Source of the DNA: JALYNX01 sp963749415
GTDB lineage: Bacteria > Actinomycetota > Acidimicrobiia > Spongiisociales > ZC4RG35
Direction of reading: 5' to 3'
Length of the DNA: 64,000 nucleotides
Assembly: GCA_963749415.1 (NCBI GenBank)
Contig: CAVVMG010000001.1
Location: 620,001 to 684,000 of the forward strand
Below the pieces are notes generated by a model that made no database searches, was not told where the DNA came from, and was given only the letters and a program-made list of their open reading frames with translations. Shown here in pieces: positions 34,900 through 42,951 of the stretch (position 1 is its first letter; every line of letters starts with the position of its first letter). Position numbers and translations under genes: made by a program.

Positions 34900-36111
34900 A
34901 TGAGCGATGACATCTTCGTGGCGGATGGCTGTCGGACCCCGATGGGCAAGCTCGGCGGCCAATTGGCCCATGTCCGTCCGGACGACCTCGCCGCCCATGC
35001 CATCCGGCGGCTGCTCGCTCGTAGCCCCGGTCTCGATCCCACCGGGATAGAGGACGTCCAGTGGGGGGCGGCCAACCAGGCGGGTGAGGACAACCGGAAC
35101 GTGGCCCGAATGGCTGCCCTGCTCGCCGGGCTCCCGGTCGAGGTCTCCGGGGCAACCGCCAATCGACTCTGCGGCTCAGGTATGCAGGCGGTGATCTCGG
35201 CGGCCCAAGCCCTGCGCGACGGGTGGGGCGAGGTCATGATCGCCGGCGGCTCGGAGTCGATGAGTCGGGCTCCGTATGTCACCACCAAAGCCGACCGCGC
35301 ATTTCCCGTCGGTGTGCCCGAGACCGCAGACACCGTGATCGGGTGGCGGCTGGTCAACCCCGAGATGGAGCGCCTCTACCCGATCATCTCCCTGGGGATG
35401 ACCGCTGAGGTGGTGGCCGAGCGGTACGAGGTGAGCAGAGAGGCGCAGGACGAGTTTGCGCTGCGAAGTCACCGGCTCGCGGTGGAGGCGGTGCAAGCCG
35501 GGCGGTTCAAAGACGAAATCGAGCCCATGGAGGCCCCTGCCGATCACCGGCACCGGGAATCGACGACGATCGACAACGACGAGGGGCCCCGGCCCGACAC
35601 CTCTCTCCAGCAATTGGCGGCCCTGCGCTCGGTCTTCAAGGAGGGGGGGACGGTCACCGCCGGGAACTCCTCGCCGATGAACGACGGGGCAGCCGCACTC
35701 CTCCTCGCCACCGAGGCCGGGCTGGAGCGACACGGACTGACGCCGCTCGCCCGGATCGTCAGCTCAGCGGTGGCCGGGGTCCATCCCGACATCATGGGCA
35801 TGGGACCGGTCCCGGCGTCGCAGAAGGCGTTGGCCCGCGCCGGCATCGGGGCCGGCGACCTCGACCTGGTCGAAGTCAACGAGGCCTTCGCGTCCCAGGC
35901 CGTGGCCAGCGTCCGCGAGCTCGGCATCGACGACGAGATCGTCAATGTCAACGGCGGGGCGATCGCCCTCGGTCATCCCCTCGGGGCCTCCGGCGCCCGC
36001 CTCCTGGTGACACTGGTCCACGAGTTGGTGCGGCGACAGGGCCGGTTCGGCCTGGCCACGATGTGCATCGGTGTGGGCCAGGGAATCGCAGTGATCGTCG
36101 AACGTGCCTGA
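34900..36111 (+). CDS. Acetyl-CoA acyltransferase (thiolase)
   Basis: A degradative thiolase of 403 aa that cleaves 3-ketoacyl-CoA to acetyl-CoA and a shortened acyl-CoA. The catalytic residues are present: Cys in ANRLCGSGMQAV, His in GGAIALGHPLGASGAR and Cys in ATMCIGVGQG. The start MSDDIFVADGCRTPMGK at 34900 agrees with the family. The gene opens an acyl-CoA catabolic cluster and overlaps the next gene by 8 nt. Confidence 0.93.
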   Translation: MSDDIFVADGCRTPMGKLGGQLAHVRPDDLAAHAIRRLLARSPGLDPTGIEDVQWGAANQAGEDNRNVARMAALLAGLPVEVSGATANRLCGSGMQAVISAAQALRDGWGEVMIAGGSESMSRAPYVTTKADRAFPVGVPETADTVIGWRLVNPEMERLYPIISLGMTAEVVAERYEVSREAQDEFALRSHRLAVEAVQAGRFKDEIEPMEAPADHRHRESTTIDNDEGPRPDTSLQQLAALRSVFKEGGTVTAGNSSPMNDGAAALLLATEAGLERHGLTPLARIVSSAVAGVHPDIMGMGPVPASQKALARAGIGAGDLDLVEVNEAFASQAVASVRELGIDDEIVNVNGGAIALGHPLGASGARLLVTLVHELVRRQGRFGLATMCIGVGQGIAVIVERA

Positions 36112-37348
36112 CGGTTTCTCCCCCCAGCGAGCGGGAGCGAGTGTTGGGGGGAGTACCGGCGCAGCCGGGGAGGGGGGACCGCTGCACGGCGTCCTGGTCG
36201 TGGAGTTCGGCAACCTCATCGCGGCCCCTTACGCCGGGATGCTGCTTGCCGATCTCGGGGCGAGGGTGGTCAAGGTCGAGCCGGTTGAAGGTGACCTCGG
36301 GCGTCGCTTCGGGCCATTCCAGGGCGGGGAGTCGAGCTTCTTCATGGCGGTGAACCGGGGCAAGGAATCACTGGCACTCGACCCCAAGGACTGGTTGTCG
36401 AAACGGGTTCTCGACAACCTGGTGAAGAAGGCCGACGTCCTGATCCACAATCTGCGCCATGGGGCGATCGAGCGCCTCGGCTTGGGGGAGGCTCGGTCCC
36501 ACGAGCTCAATCCGAATCTGATCTACGGGGTGGTGAGTGCCTTCGGGCCGGAGGGCCCCTACGCCCGCCGAGCCGGGGTGGACGTCGTCTTTCAGGGCGA
36601 GTCGGGGATGATCTCGATCACCGGCGAGCCCAACGACGGCCCGCACAAGACGGCGACCACCATCGCCGACTATCTGGCCGGCACCAATCTGGCGCTCGCC
36701 GTGTCTGCGGCCTTGGCCAGAAGACGGCCCCGGGGGTGCCGGATCGATGTGTCGCTCCGCGACGGGGTGATCGCGGTGCAGTCGGGATGGAACGCGCTGG
36801 CCCTGGCCTCCGGTGAAGCCCCGGCACGAACCGGCACCGCCAGCCCATTCATAAGCCCCAATCAGGTGTTCGTCGCTTCGGACGCCCCCTTCACCCTCGC
36901 CATCGTGTCCGACCGCCATTTTCAGCTGTTGGCCGACGCGTTGGAGCGACCCGACCTCGTTGCCGACTACCCGGACAACGAAACCCGGATGGCTCGCCGG
37001 AGTCAGCTGGTGCGAAAGCTGGCGAAGTTGTTCAAGACCGAACCGGCTGACTACTGGGTCGACCTGCTGGGTCAGGTCGGGCTTCCGGTGGGTCATGTCC
37101 TCACCCTGACCGAGGCCCTCTCCGATCCCCAGGCCCGTCACAACGAGATGCTGGTGGAGATGGACCACCCGGCGGCGGGACAGATCAGGGTCACCGGCTC
37201 CCCACTTCAGGTCGACGGCTATCCGGCACGTTCCGGGTCCCCGCCGCCGGCCCTGGGTCAGCACACCCGGGCCCTGCTCGCCGAGCTCGGCCTCGATGCC
37301 TCCACCATCGACGAGATGGTCGATGCGGGTACGGCTATCGCCTCATGA
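36104..37348 (+). CDS. Family III (CaiB/BaiF-type) CoA transferase
   Basis: A 414-aa formyl-CoA transferase-like enzyme that moves CoA between acids; catalysis uses an aspartyl-CoA intermediate, here expected in the YGVVSAFGPEGPYARRAGVDVVFQ region. The body begins GPLHGVLVVEFGNLIAAPYAG. The GTG at 36104 is followed by PDG, then by 21 residues encoded by a palindromic repeat (36114-36176), then GPLHGV. Without the repeat, the N-terminus would read MPDGPLHGVLVVEFG, a normal start, so the repeat looks like an in-frame insertion. A CTG just after the repeat is an alternative start. It overlaps the thiolase stop. Confidence 0.88.
   Translation: MPDGFSPQRAGASVGGSTGAAGEGGPLHGVLVVEFGNLIAAPYAGMLLADLGARVVKVEPVEGDLGRRFGPFQGGESSFFMAVNRGKESLALDPKDWLSKRVLDNLVKKADVLIHNLRHGAIERLGLGEARSHELNPNLIYGVVSAFGPEGPYARRAGVDVVFQGESGMISITGEPNDGPHKTATTIADYLAGTNLALAVSAALARRRPRGCRIDVSLRDGVIAVQSGWNALALASGEAPARTGTASPFISPNQVFVASDAPFTLAIVSDRHFQLLADALERPDLVADYPDNETRMARRSQLVRKLAKLFKTEPADYWVDLLGQVGLPVGHVLTLTEALSDPQARHNEMLVEMDHPAAGQIRVTGSPLQVDGYPARSGSPPPALGQHTRALLAELGLDASTIDEMVDAGTAIAS
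36114..36176 (+). repeat. Two-hairpin palindromic element, copy 1
   Basis: GTTTCTCCCCCCA...: stem 1 pairs CTCCCCCCA (36118-36126) with TGGGGGGAG (36145-36153); stem 2 is CCGGC-gca-GCCGG (36156-36168); a G-rich tail follows. This copy lies within the coding frame of the CoA transferase and adds 63 nt, an exact multiple of three. Confidence 0.8.
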
Positions 37349-37722
37349 GCGTGGTCATCCATCGCTGTGGCGAGGTCGGAGACGAATGGGAGGGGGTGCT
37401 CGGGGAGCTCACCCGTGCCTTCGAGGTGACCCGGGCCGCGGCCCTCGTCGGAGACCCGGTCGTATACGTCATCGATAACGACGACCTCCTTGGCAGGAGG
37501 GGCCCGGGACGCGCCATGGTCGCCACCGGGCTGCTCTCCGCAGCGAGGACCGCCGCACTGGAAGGGACAAAGACCGCCTGGACGGTGAACGTGATCGCGG
37601 TCACGGACGGAGCGGACCCGACACTCGTCGAAGTGTGGGCCGGTCATTTGGAGCGCTCACCAGGGATCACCGGTGAACTGCTCCGGATCGGGCCCGGCCA
37701 TCTGGGAAAGGCCCTGCCATGA
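37345..37722 (+). CDS. Degenerate half-length SDR-like protein
   Basis: A 125-aa protein whose second half aligns with the C-terminal half of the SDR encoded next: VTRAAALVGDPVVYVIDN, LLSAARTAALEG, WTVNVIAVTDG and the end ITGELLRIGPGHLGKALP correspond to the usual strands and the ITGE motif. The N-terminal nucleotide-binding Rossmann half and the Ser/Tyr-x3-Lys residues are missing. It starts in the ATGA of the CoA transferase stop and ends in the ATGA of the SDR, so it is part of one operon. It may be a non-catalytic partner subunit of the SDR; this is inference. Confidence 0.6.
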   Translation: MSVVIHRCGEVGDEWEGVLGELTRAFEVTRAAALVGDPVVYVIDNDDLLGRRGPGRAMVATGLLSAARTAALEGTKTAWTVNVIAVTDGADPTLVEVWAGHLERSPGITGELLRIGPGHLGKALP

Positions 37723-38417
37723 ATGGGGTGGTCGTGGTCACCGGAGCTGCCCGAGGCATCGGCCGCGTGATTGCAGAGAAGATCGCGGGCACCGGGCCTC
37801 TCACCGTGATCGGGGTCGACCTGGCGCCCGAGCTCGCTTTGGCCGAGGGTCTTACGCCGGTCCAGGTCGACCTGACAAGTCCCGACGGGCCGGCCACCGT
37901 CCATGCCGCGGTCCTCGACACCGGGCTCCCCCTGGTCGGCCTGGTGAACAACGCCGGCATCACCCGGGACTCGCGCTTGATCAACATGACCGACGAGAAC
38001 TTCAGGGCTGTGCTCGAGGTCAATCTCGGCGCCGCGTACCGGTTGTGCACTGCGATCGCCCCGCTGATGAGTGACGGGGCATCGATCGTCAACATCTCGT
38101 CACGGGCCTACCTGGGCAATTTCGGCCAGTTCAACTACTCGATGTCCAAGGGCGGCCTGGTCGGCCTGACCCGGGCCCTCGCCTTGAGCCTGGCGCCTGC
38201 GATCCGGGTCAACGCGGTGGCCCCCGGTCTCATCGGGTCCGAGATGAGCCTGGCGATCCCCGAGGAGGTCCGGGAGAGGATGGTTGCGGCCATCCCGCTG
38301 GAGCGGATGGGGACCCCGGAGGAGGTGGCCAACCTGGTCTGGTTCCTGCTCACCCCGCTCTCCTCATACATCACCGGCGAGGTGATCGTGGTCGGAGGCG
38401 GGAGAAGCCTCAGCTAG
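37719..38417 (+). CDS. Short-chain dehydrogenase/reductase (FabG-like)
   Basis: A 232-aa NAD(P)-dependent oxidoreductase, probably a 3-hydroxyacyl-CoA dehydrogenase or ketoacyl reductase given its neighbours. Motifs: VVVTGAARGIGRVIAEK, LVNNAGITRDS, catalytic Ser in IVNISSRAYLG, Tyr and Lys in FNYSMSKGGLVGLTRALA, and PGLIGSEM. The C-terminus overlaps the convergent MaoC gene by 4 nt. Confidence 0.9.
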   Translation: MNGVVVVTGAARGIGRVIAEKIAGTGPLTVIGVDLAPELALAEGLTPVQVDLTSPDGPATVHAAVLDTGLPLVGLVNNAGITRDSRLINMTDENFRAVLEVNLGAAYRLCTAIAPLMSDGASIVNISSRAYLGNFGQFNYSMSKGGLVGLTRALALSLAPAIRVNAVAPGLIGSEMSLAIPEEVRERMVAAIPLERMGTPEEVANLVWFLLTPLSSYITGEVIVVGGGRSLS

Positions 38418-38860
38418 TAGTAGTAGCGGCTCACCGTTTCGGCGACCATGGCGGGCTTCTCGCTGCCCTCGACCTCGATGGTCACCTGGCGGTTTACCTG
38501 GATTCCCCCCGGAACCTCGGTGACACCGGCCAACTCCACCCGCGCCCGGATCTTCGAACCGACCGGCACCGGAGCCGGGAAGCGCACCTTCTCCAGCCCG
38601 TAGTTGATTCCCATCTTGGGAGAGCCCACGTCCAGCTCCACCGCAGCGCTCAATGGCACCGTCAGTGCAAGGGTGAGAAACCCGTGGGCGATGGTGGCCC
38701 CGAACGGGCCAGTCGCCGCCCGATCCGGGTCGACATGTATCCACTGGTGGTCATCGGTGGCACCGGCGAATGCGTCGACCCGATCCTGGGTGATCACCAT
38801 CCAATCGGTGACGCCGACCTCCTCACCGACCATGGCCTGGAGACGATCGACCACTTCCAT
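38414..38860 (-). CDS. MaoC-like enoyl-CoA hydratase/dehydratase
   Basis: A 148-aa hotdog-fold protein of the MaoC type, which adds water to enoyl-CoA or removes it. The characteristic segment FAGATDDHQWIHVDPDRAATGPFGATIAHGFLTLAL carries the predicted catalytic Asp and His. With the neighbouring thiolase and SDR it completes a beta-oxidation-like set (hydration, oxidation, cleavage). Confidence 0.9.
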   Translation of the reverse strand: MEVVDRLQAMVGEEVGVTDWMVITQDRVDAFAGATDDHQWIHVDPDRAATGPFGATIAHGFLTLALTVPLSAAVELDVGSPKMGINYGLEKVRFPAPVPVGSKIRARVELAGVTEVPGGIQVNRQVTIEVEGSEKPAMVAETVSRYYY

Positions 38861-38892
38861 CACCGAATTCTGGCAGAAGGCCGGGGATCGCC

Positions 38893-38898
38893 TAGGTT
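38893..38898 (+). promoter_or_regulatory. -10 box (TAGGTT) of the ferredoxin gene
   Basis: TAGGTT ends 9 nt before the ATG at 38908, supporting that start rather than the adjacent GTG at 38899. Confidence 0.4.
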
Positions 38899-38907
38899 GT
38901 GAGTGTC

Positions 38908-39213
38908 ATGGCCAAAGAGACGAAGCTGATGGTTTGGATCGACCAGGACCTGTGCACCGGCGACGGGATCTGTGAGGAGATCACACCCGATGTGTTCCTG
39001 GGGCGAGACGACGGATTGTGGGTGGTGAAGGAAGAGGCCAAGTATTTCGACCGCACAGTCGTGTTCGATGGTGAGCAGGCGCCGGACGGGGCAAGGGGGA
39101 TGGCCCGAGTCCCCGACAACCTGGTGGAGGACACCTTGGAGTCGGCCGAGGAGTGCCCGGGTGAGTGCATCATGATCGAGCCCTACAACGCCGACGCCGT
39201 CCACGAAGGCTGA
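38908..39213 (+). CDS. Small ferredoxin
   Basis: A 101-aa ferredoxin starting MAKETKLMVWIDQDLC. Cysteines are in DLCTGDGICEEITPDVF (C-x5-C) and EECPGECIMIE, a pattern of [3Fe-4S]/[4Fe-4S] single-cluster ferredoxins that often serve cytochromes P450 or dehydrogenases. No P450 is in the window, so the partner is unknown. A 30-residue insert lies between the two Cys groups. Confidence 0.85.
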   Translation: MAKETKLMVWIDQDLCTGDGICEEITPDVFLGRDDGLWVVKEEAKYFDRTVVFDGEQAPDGARGMARVPDNLVEDTLESAEECPGECIMIEPYNADAVHEG

Positions 39214-39215
39214 GT

Positions 39216-39276
39216 GTTTCTCCCCCCAGGAGCGAAGCGACGTTGGGGGGAGTACCGGCCTAGCCGGGGAGCGGGG
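39216..39276 (+). repeat. Two-hairpin palindromic element, copy 2
   Basis: Stem 1 CTCCCCCCA (39220-39228) with TGGGGGGAG (39244-39252); stem 2 CCGGC-cta-GCCGG (39255-39267). It starts 3 nt after the ferredoxin stop and ends 29 nt before the acyl-CoA carboxylase start. Confidence 0.8.
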
Positions 39277-39305
39277 CAAGCCCACAACTACCCTCGGCCG
39301 AAGAG

Positions 39306-40904
39306 ATGCAGGTCCTGACCACCAGGGTCGACCCCCACGCCGAGGAGTACCAGGCCAACCGCGCCGCGATGGAGGCCAAGCTCGCCGAGTTCGAAGCTCT
39401 GATGGAGCAGGCGCGCCAGGGTGGGGGCGAGAAGTACATCGCCCGACATCGGGAGCGGGGCAAGATGCTGGCCAGGGAGCGCATCGATCTGCTCCTGGAT
39501 CAGGATGCACCGTTTCTCGAGCTCTCGACACTGGCCGCCTGGGGCACCGACAAGAACCTCGGGGCCAACGTGGTGACCGGGATCGGTGTGGTCGAGGGAG
39601 TGGAGTGCGCCGTACTCGCCCACGACCCCACCAGCCAGGCGGGGTCGATGAACCGCTACTCCGTGGCAAAGACCCTCCGCATCATGGACATCGCCCGCGA
39701 GAACCGCCTCCCCCTGATCAACCTCGTCGAGTCGGGCGGGGCCGATCTCCCCGACCAGGCCGAGGTGTTCATCGTCGGTGGCAAGTGGTTCCGAAACCTC
39801 ACCCGGCTCTCAAAGGCCGGGGTGCCCACGATCGCCATCGTCTTCGGGAGCTCCACCGCCGGTGGCGCCTACTTCCCGGCGATGTGCGACTACTCGATCA
39901 TGGTCAAGGACCGGGCCAAGGTGTTCTTGGGTGGGCCGCCCTTGGTCAAGATGGCCACCGGTGAGGAATCGACAGACGAGGAGCTGGGCGGCGCCGAGAT
40001 GCACTCCAGGGTCTCGGGCCTCTCGGACTACTTCGCCCAGGACGAGCAGGAAGCGATCCGGATGGGCCGAGAGATCGTGGCCCACCTCAACTGGCGGAAG
40101 CAGGGCTACGGACCGACCAAGCCCCACGACCCGCCGGTTCATGACATCGACGAGATCCTCGGAGTCATCCCCCACGATCTCAGGGTCCCGTTCGACATGC
40201 GAGAGATCCTGGCCCGGGTCGTCGACGGCTCCCGGTTCGAGGAGTACAAGGCGGTCTACGGGACCTCGATCCTCACGGGTTGGGCCTCCGTGCACGGCTT
40301 CCCGGTCGGGGTGGTCGCCAACCAGCAGGGTGTCATCTTCTCGGAAGAGGCGCAGAAGGCCACCGAGTTCATACAGCTCAGCAACCGCTACGACACCCCG
40401 ATCATCTTCATCCACAACACCACCGGCTACATGGTGGGCAAGGAATACGAGCAGCGGGGGATCATCAAGGACGGGGCGAAGATGGTCAACGTCGTTGCCA
40501 ACTCCGAGGTGCCCCACATCTCTCTCATGGCCGGTGTCTCCTACGGCGCCGGCAACTACGGGATGTCCGGCCGCTCCTACGACCCCCGTTTCGTTTTCGG
40601 GTACCCGGGTCACAAGGTGGCAGTGATGGGGCCGAAGCAGCTCGCCGGGGTGATGTCGATCATCGCCCGCCAGAGCGCCGAGTCACAAGGTGAGCCGTTC
40701 GACGAAGAGGCCGATCAGGCGAGACGTGCCGAGATCGAGGCCCAGATCGAACACGAGGAGCAGGCCTACTTCTCGACGGGGCGGGTCCGGGACGACGGAC
40801 TCATCGACCCTCGGGACACCAGGGACGTGCTGGGCATCGCCCTATCGGCTGTGCACTCCGGCCCGGTTCAGGGGACCGACCGGTTCGGCGTCTTCCGGAT
40901 GTGA
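39306..40904 (+). CDS. Acyl-CoA carboxylase, carboxyltransferase (beta) subunit
   Basis: A 532-aa biotin-dependent carboxyltransferase that moves CO2 from carboxybiotin to an acyl-CoA; propionyl-, methylcrotonyl- or geranyl-CoA are possible. The acyl-CoA-binding region is YSVAKTLRIMDIARENRLPLINLVESGGADLPDQ and the second oxyanion hole lies near GVSYGAGNYGMSGRSYDPRF. The methylcrotonyl-like start RGKMLARERIDLLLDQDAPFLELS is present. The biotin carboxylase/BCCP subunit is encoded at 42.95 kb. Its stop abuts the stop of the convergent GNAT gene. Confidence 0.93.
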   Translation: MQVLTTRVDPHAEEYQANRAAMEAKLAEFEALMEQARQGGGEKYIARHRERGKMLARERIDLLLDQDAPFLELSTLAAWGTDKNLGANVVTGIGVVEGVECAVLAHDPTSQAGSMNRYSVAKTLRIMDIARENRLPLINLVESGGADLPDQAEVFIVGGKWFRNLTRLSKAGVPTIAIVFGSSTAGGAYFPAMCDYSIMVKDRAKVFLGGPPLVKMATGEESTDEELGGAEMHSRVSGLSDYFAQDEQEAIRMGREIVAHLNWRKQGYGPTKPHDPPVHDIDEILGVIPHDLRVPFDMREILARVVDGSRFEEYKAVYGTSILTGWASVHGFPVGVVANQQGVIFSEEAQKATEFIQLSNRYDTPIIFIHNTTGYMVGKEYEQRGIIKDGAKMVNVVANSEVPHISLMAGVSYGAGNYGMSGRSYDPRFVFGYPGHKVAVMGPKQLAGVMSIIARQSAESQGEPFDEEADQARRAEIEAQIEHEEQAYFSTGRVRDDGLIDPRDTRDVLGIALSAVHSGPVQGTDRFGVFRM

Positions 40905-41412
40905 TCAGCCGGGGAGCCGCCGCTCCCAGATGATCTCCCCATCGGAATCGATATTCCCGGTAGGCATCAGGCCCAATGCCGATGCCACCTTGCCCGATGC
41001 GGCGTGCTCCGGATGTATGTGCGCCAACAGGTTCCTGGTCCCGCCCACGATCAGCCACTCACACATCGCTTTCGCGGCCTCGGTGGCGATCCCCTTCCCT
41101 TGCTGGGCGACCGCCACCAGCCAGGCCAGGTCCGCCTGGTCTCCGACGATGGTGGCCTGGACGAATCCAAGGGCGGAGCCAGATGTGGCCAGCCGGATGA
41201 TCCAGTTGTGCCAGACCTCCCCGCCGGTGGTGTGGTCCCGCGATCTGCGCCAGATATCTGGCCTGGAGCTCGGGCAATCCGGGTGGCTTGCCGCCGGTGA
41301 AGTGGTAGAGGCGCTCGTCGGCGAGGACCTCCACCATCTCAGCGGCATTGGAGAAGACCAGCGGGGTCAGTTGCAATCGCTCGGTTTCCAGGATCGGGGT
41401 GTCGACGGCCAA
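40905..41412 (-). CDS. GNAT family N-acetyltransferase (one frameshift)
   Basis: About 168 aa, RimJ/RimL-like. The N-terminus TPILETERLQLTPLVFSNAAEMVEVLADERLYHFTG is followed by the acetyl-CoA-binding segment LVAVAQQGKGIATEAAKAMCEWLI and RNLLAHIHPEHAASGKVASALGL. The frame breaks near 41240: one extra base separates ELQARYLAQIAG from SRDHTTGGEVWHNWIIRL. The TTG at 41412 is the likely start, just before the stop of the YjbQ-like gene. Confidence 0.75.
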
Positions 41413-41416
41413 GGCG

Positions 41417-41824
41417 TCAACCCGGGATGAAGGAGAGCCTGACCCGCCGGGTCTGGTTGTCGACATTGGTGTCGACGAGCACCACCGATTGCCAGGTGCC
41501 CAAAGTCAGCTTCCCACGCAGAACCGGGATGGTCAGACTCGGTGAGACGAACGCCGGGAGCACGTGGTCGCGTCCGTGACCCGGGCTCCCGTGCTCGTGC
41601 GCCCAGCGGTCGGGCTCGGCGGGGAGCAGCTCATCGATGGCGGTGAGCAGGTCACGATCGCTTCCGGCACCGACCTCGATGATGGCCACTCCTGCAGTGG
41701 CGTGAGGCACGAACACCGAAAGCAGGCCATCGCCGAGATCGGCGACGAACTCGGAGGCGGGAGAAGTGATGTCGCTCACACCGGCCTGTGTGCCCGTGCT
41801 GATCGAAAGCTCAGTCGTCTCCAT
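41417..41824 (-). CDS. YjbQ/UPF0047 family protein
   Basis: A 135-aa protein of the YjbQ family, annotated as secondary thiamine-phosphate synthase on the basis of genetics in E. coli. Conserved positions are visible: FVPHATAGVAIIEVG, PGHGRDHVLPAFVSPSLTIPV and LGTWQSVVLVDTNVDNQTRRVRLSF. The start overlaps the DUF4230 gene by 14 nt. Confidence 0.88.
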   Translation of the reverse strand: METTELSISTGTQAGVSDITSPASEFVADLGDGLLSVFVPHATAGVAIIEVGAGSDRDLLTAIDELLPAEPDRWAHEHGSPGHGRDHVLPAFVSPSLTIPVLRGKLTLGTWQSVVLVDTNVDNQTRRVRLSFIPG

Positions 41825-42866
41825 CTTGGGGCTCCACCTCGAAGGTCACTTGCAGCGATCCCAAGAGATCGCCCTCCCAGTGCATGTCCATGATGCCGGT
41901 CCCACCCCTGGACCAAGCAACCCGAACGACGTCGTGAGCCCCGTCGCTCACCACCGACTCCACAAAAAGGGTGTCGTCGGGCGGCATCTGCCGATATCCG
42001 GACCTGATCTGATCGCGACCCCTCATCGGTGCCACATCGACCCCGACAAAGGACATCTCCGCCTCGGGACCGAATCGATCGACGAATGTGTCGAAGTCGC
42101 CCGACACCACCGCCTCGTTGAAGGCGGCTACGTGTCGGGCGACCCGATCGGGAATGGTCAGCCCGGAGAACTCCACGATGACGTCGCGGTAGCCCAGCCC
42201 GAGCAGGAAGTCGGAGATGACCTCTCGTGCGTTGGCCTCGGCGTCTGCGAGCAGGCCGTCATCCAAAGCGCCCTGGACCAGAACCTCATCGGCCACCTGA
42301 CGGGCCTCGGATTCCAGCTCCGGATCGCCCTTGGTGAACAGGCCGGTCTCCCGGTCGAGGATCTGGGTCGCGTCATTGTCCACGGCCACGTATTGGATCT
42401 GTGCAGAGGGAAGGGTCAACTCGACCACGCCGTCCTCGGCGAGGGTCACATCGCGCACCGTCACCTGGCTCAGGTCGACACCGGCGCCGATCCTGGCGAC
42501 GGCGAACAGCTGGACGCTGTCACCCCTCGCCCACTCCAGCCAGCCGCGGTCGGTGCCCTTTTCCACGATCGTGTACTCCACAACCTCGATGGTGGTGAGG
42601 TTGGCCAGGTCGCGGATCGAGCTGATCACTACCGGGCCGATCTCTTCGTAAGGCTCCGGCTCGAAGACGGCAGCGATGTCGGAGGGCGTGGGGACGGCAT
42701 CGGCCAGGTCACGGAGACTGGAGACGATCCAGATTCCGATCGCCACGACCACGCCGGCAACGGCGATCGCAAAAGCGACCGGGACGATGCCCCAGCGCCG
42801 CCTGGGCGCAGGCGCAATCTGGGGAGGCGTGACAGCCTCCCGCTCCAACAATTGAGTTTCAGTCAT
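41811..42866 (-). CDS. DUF4230 membrane protein fused to a SnoaL-like domain
   Basis: A 351-aa membrane-anchored protein: an N-terminal cytoplasmic tail, one helix (about 28-48, GIVPVAFAIAVAGVVVAIGIWIV), a DUF4230 domain (about 70-235) with repeated beta-strand segments such as RIGAGVDLSQVTVRDVTLAEDGVVELTLPSA, and a C-terminal SnoaL/NTF2-like domain (about 240-345: FNEAVVSGDFDTFVDRFGPEAEMSFVGVD). DUF4230 proteins have no known function. The joined SnoaL domain is unusual. Confidence 0.7.
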   Translation of the reverse strand: MTETQLLEREAVTPPQIAPAPRRRWGIVPVAFAIAVAGVVVAIGIWIVSSLRDLADAVPTPSDIAAVFEPEPYEEIGPVVISSIRDLANLTTIEVVEYTIVEKGTDRGWLEWARGDSVQLFAVARIGAGVDLSQVTVRDVTLAEDGVVELTLPSAQIQYVAVDNDATQILDRETGLFTKGDPELESEARQVADEVLVQGALDDGLLADAEANAREVISDFLLGLGYRDVIVEFSGLTIPDRVARHVAAFNEAVVSGDFDTFVDRFGPEAEMSFVGVDVAPMRGRDQIRSGYRQMPPDDTLFVESVVSDGAHDVVRVAWSRGGTGIMDMHWEGDLLGSLQVTFEVEPQDGDD

Positions 42867-42936
42867 CGCGAGCTCACCTCACACTCGAAAAAGGGACATC
42901 AGTTTGACGACCTGAGCCCGTGGTTGGTTCCCGGGT

Positions 42937-42942
42937 TAGCCT
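42937..42942 (+). promoter_or_regulatory. -10 box (TAGCCT) of the acyl-CoA carboxylase alpha gene
   Basis: GGTTAGCCT ends 9 nt before the ATG at 42952. Confidence 0.45.
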
Positions 42943-42951
42943 CGTCACCCG

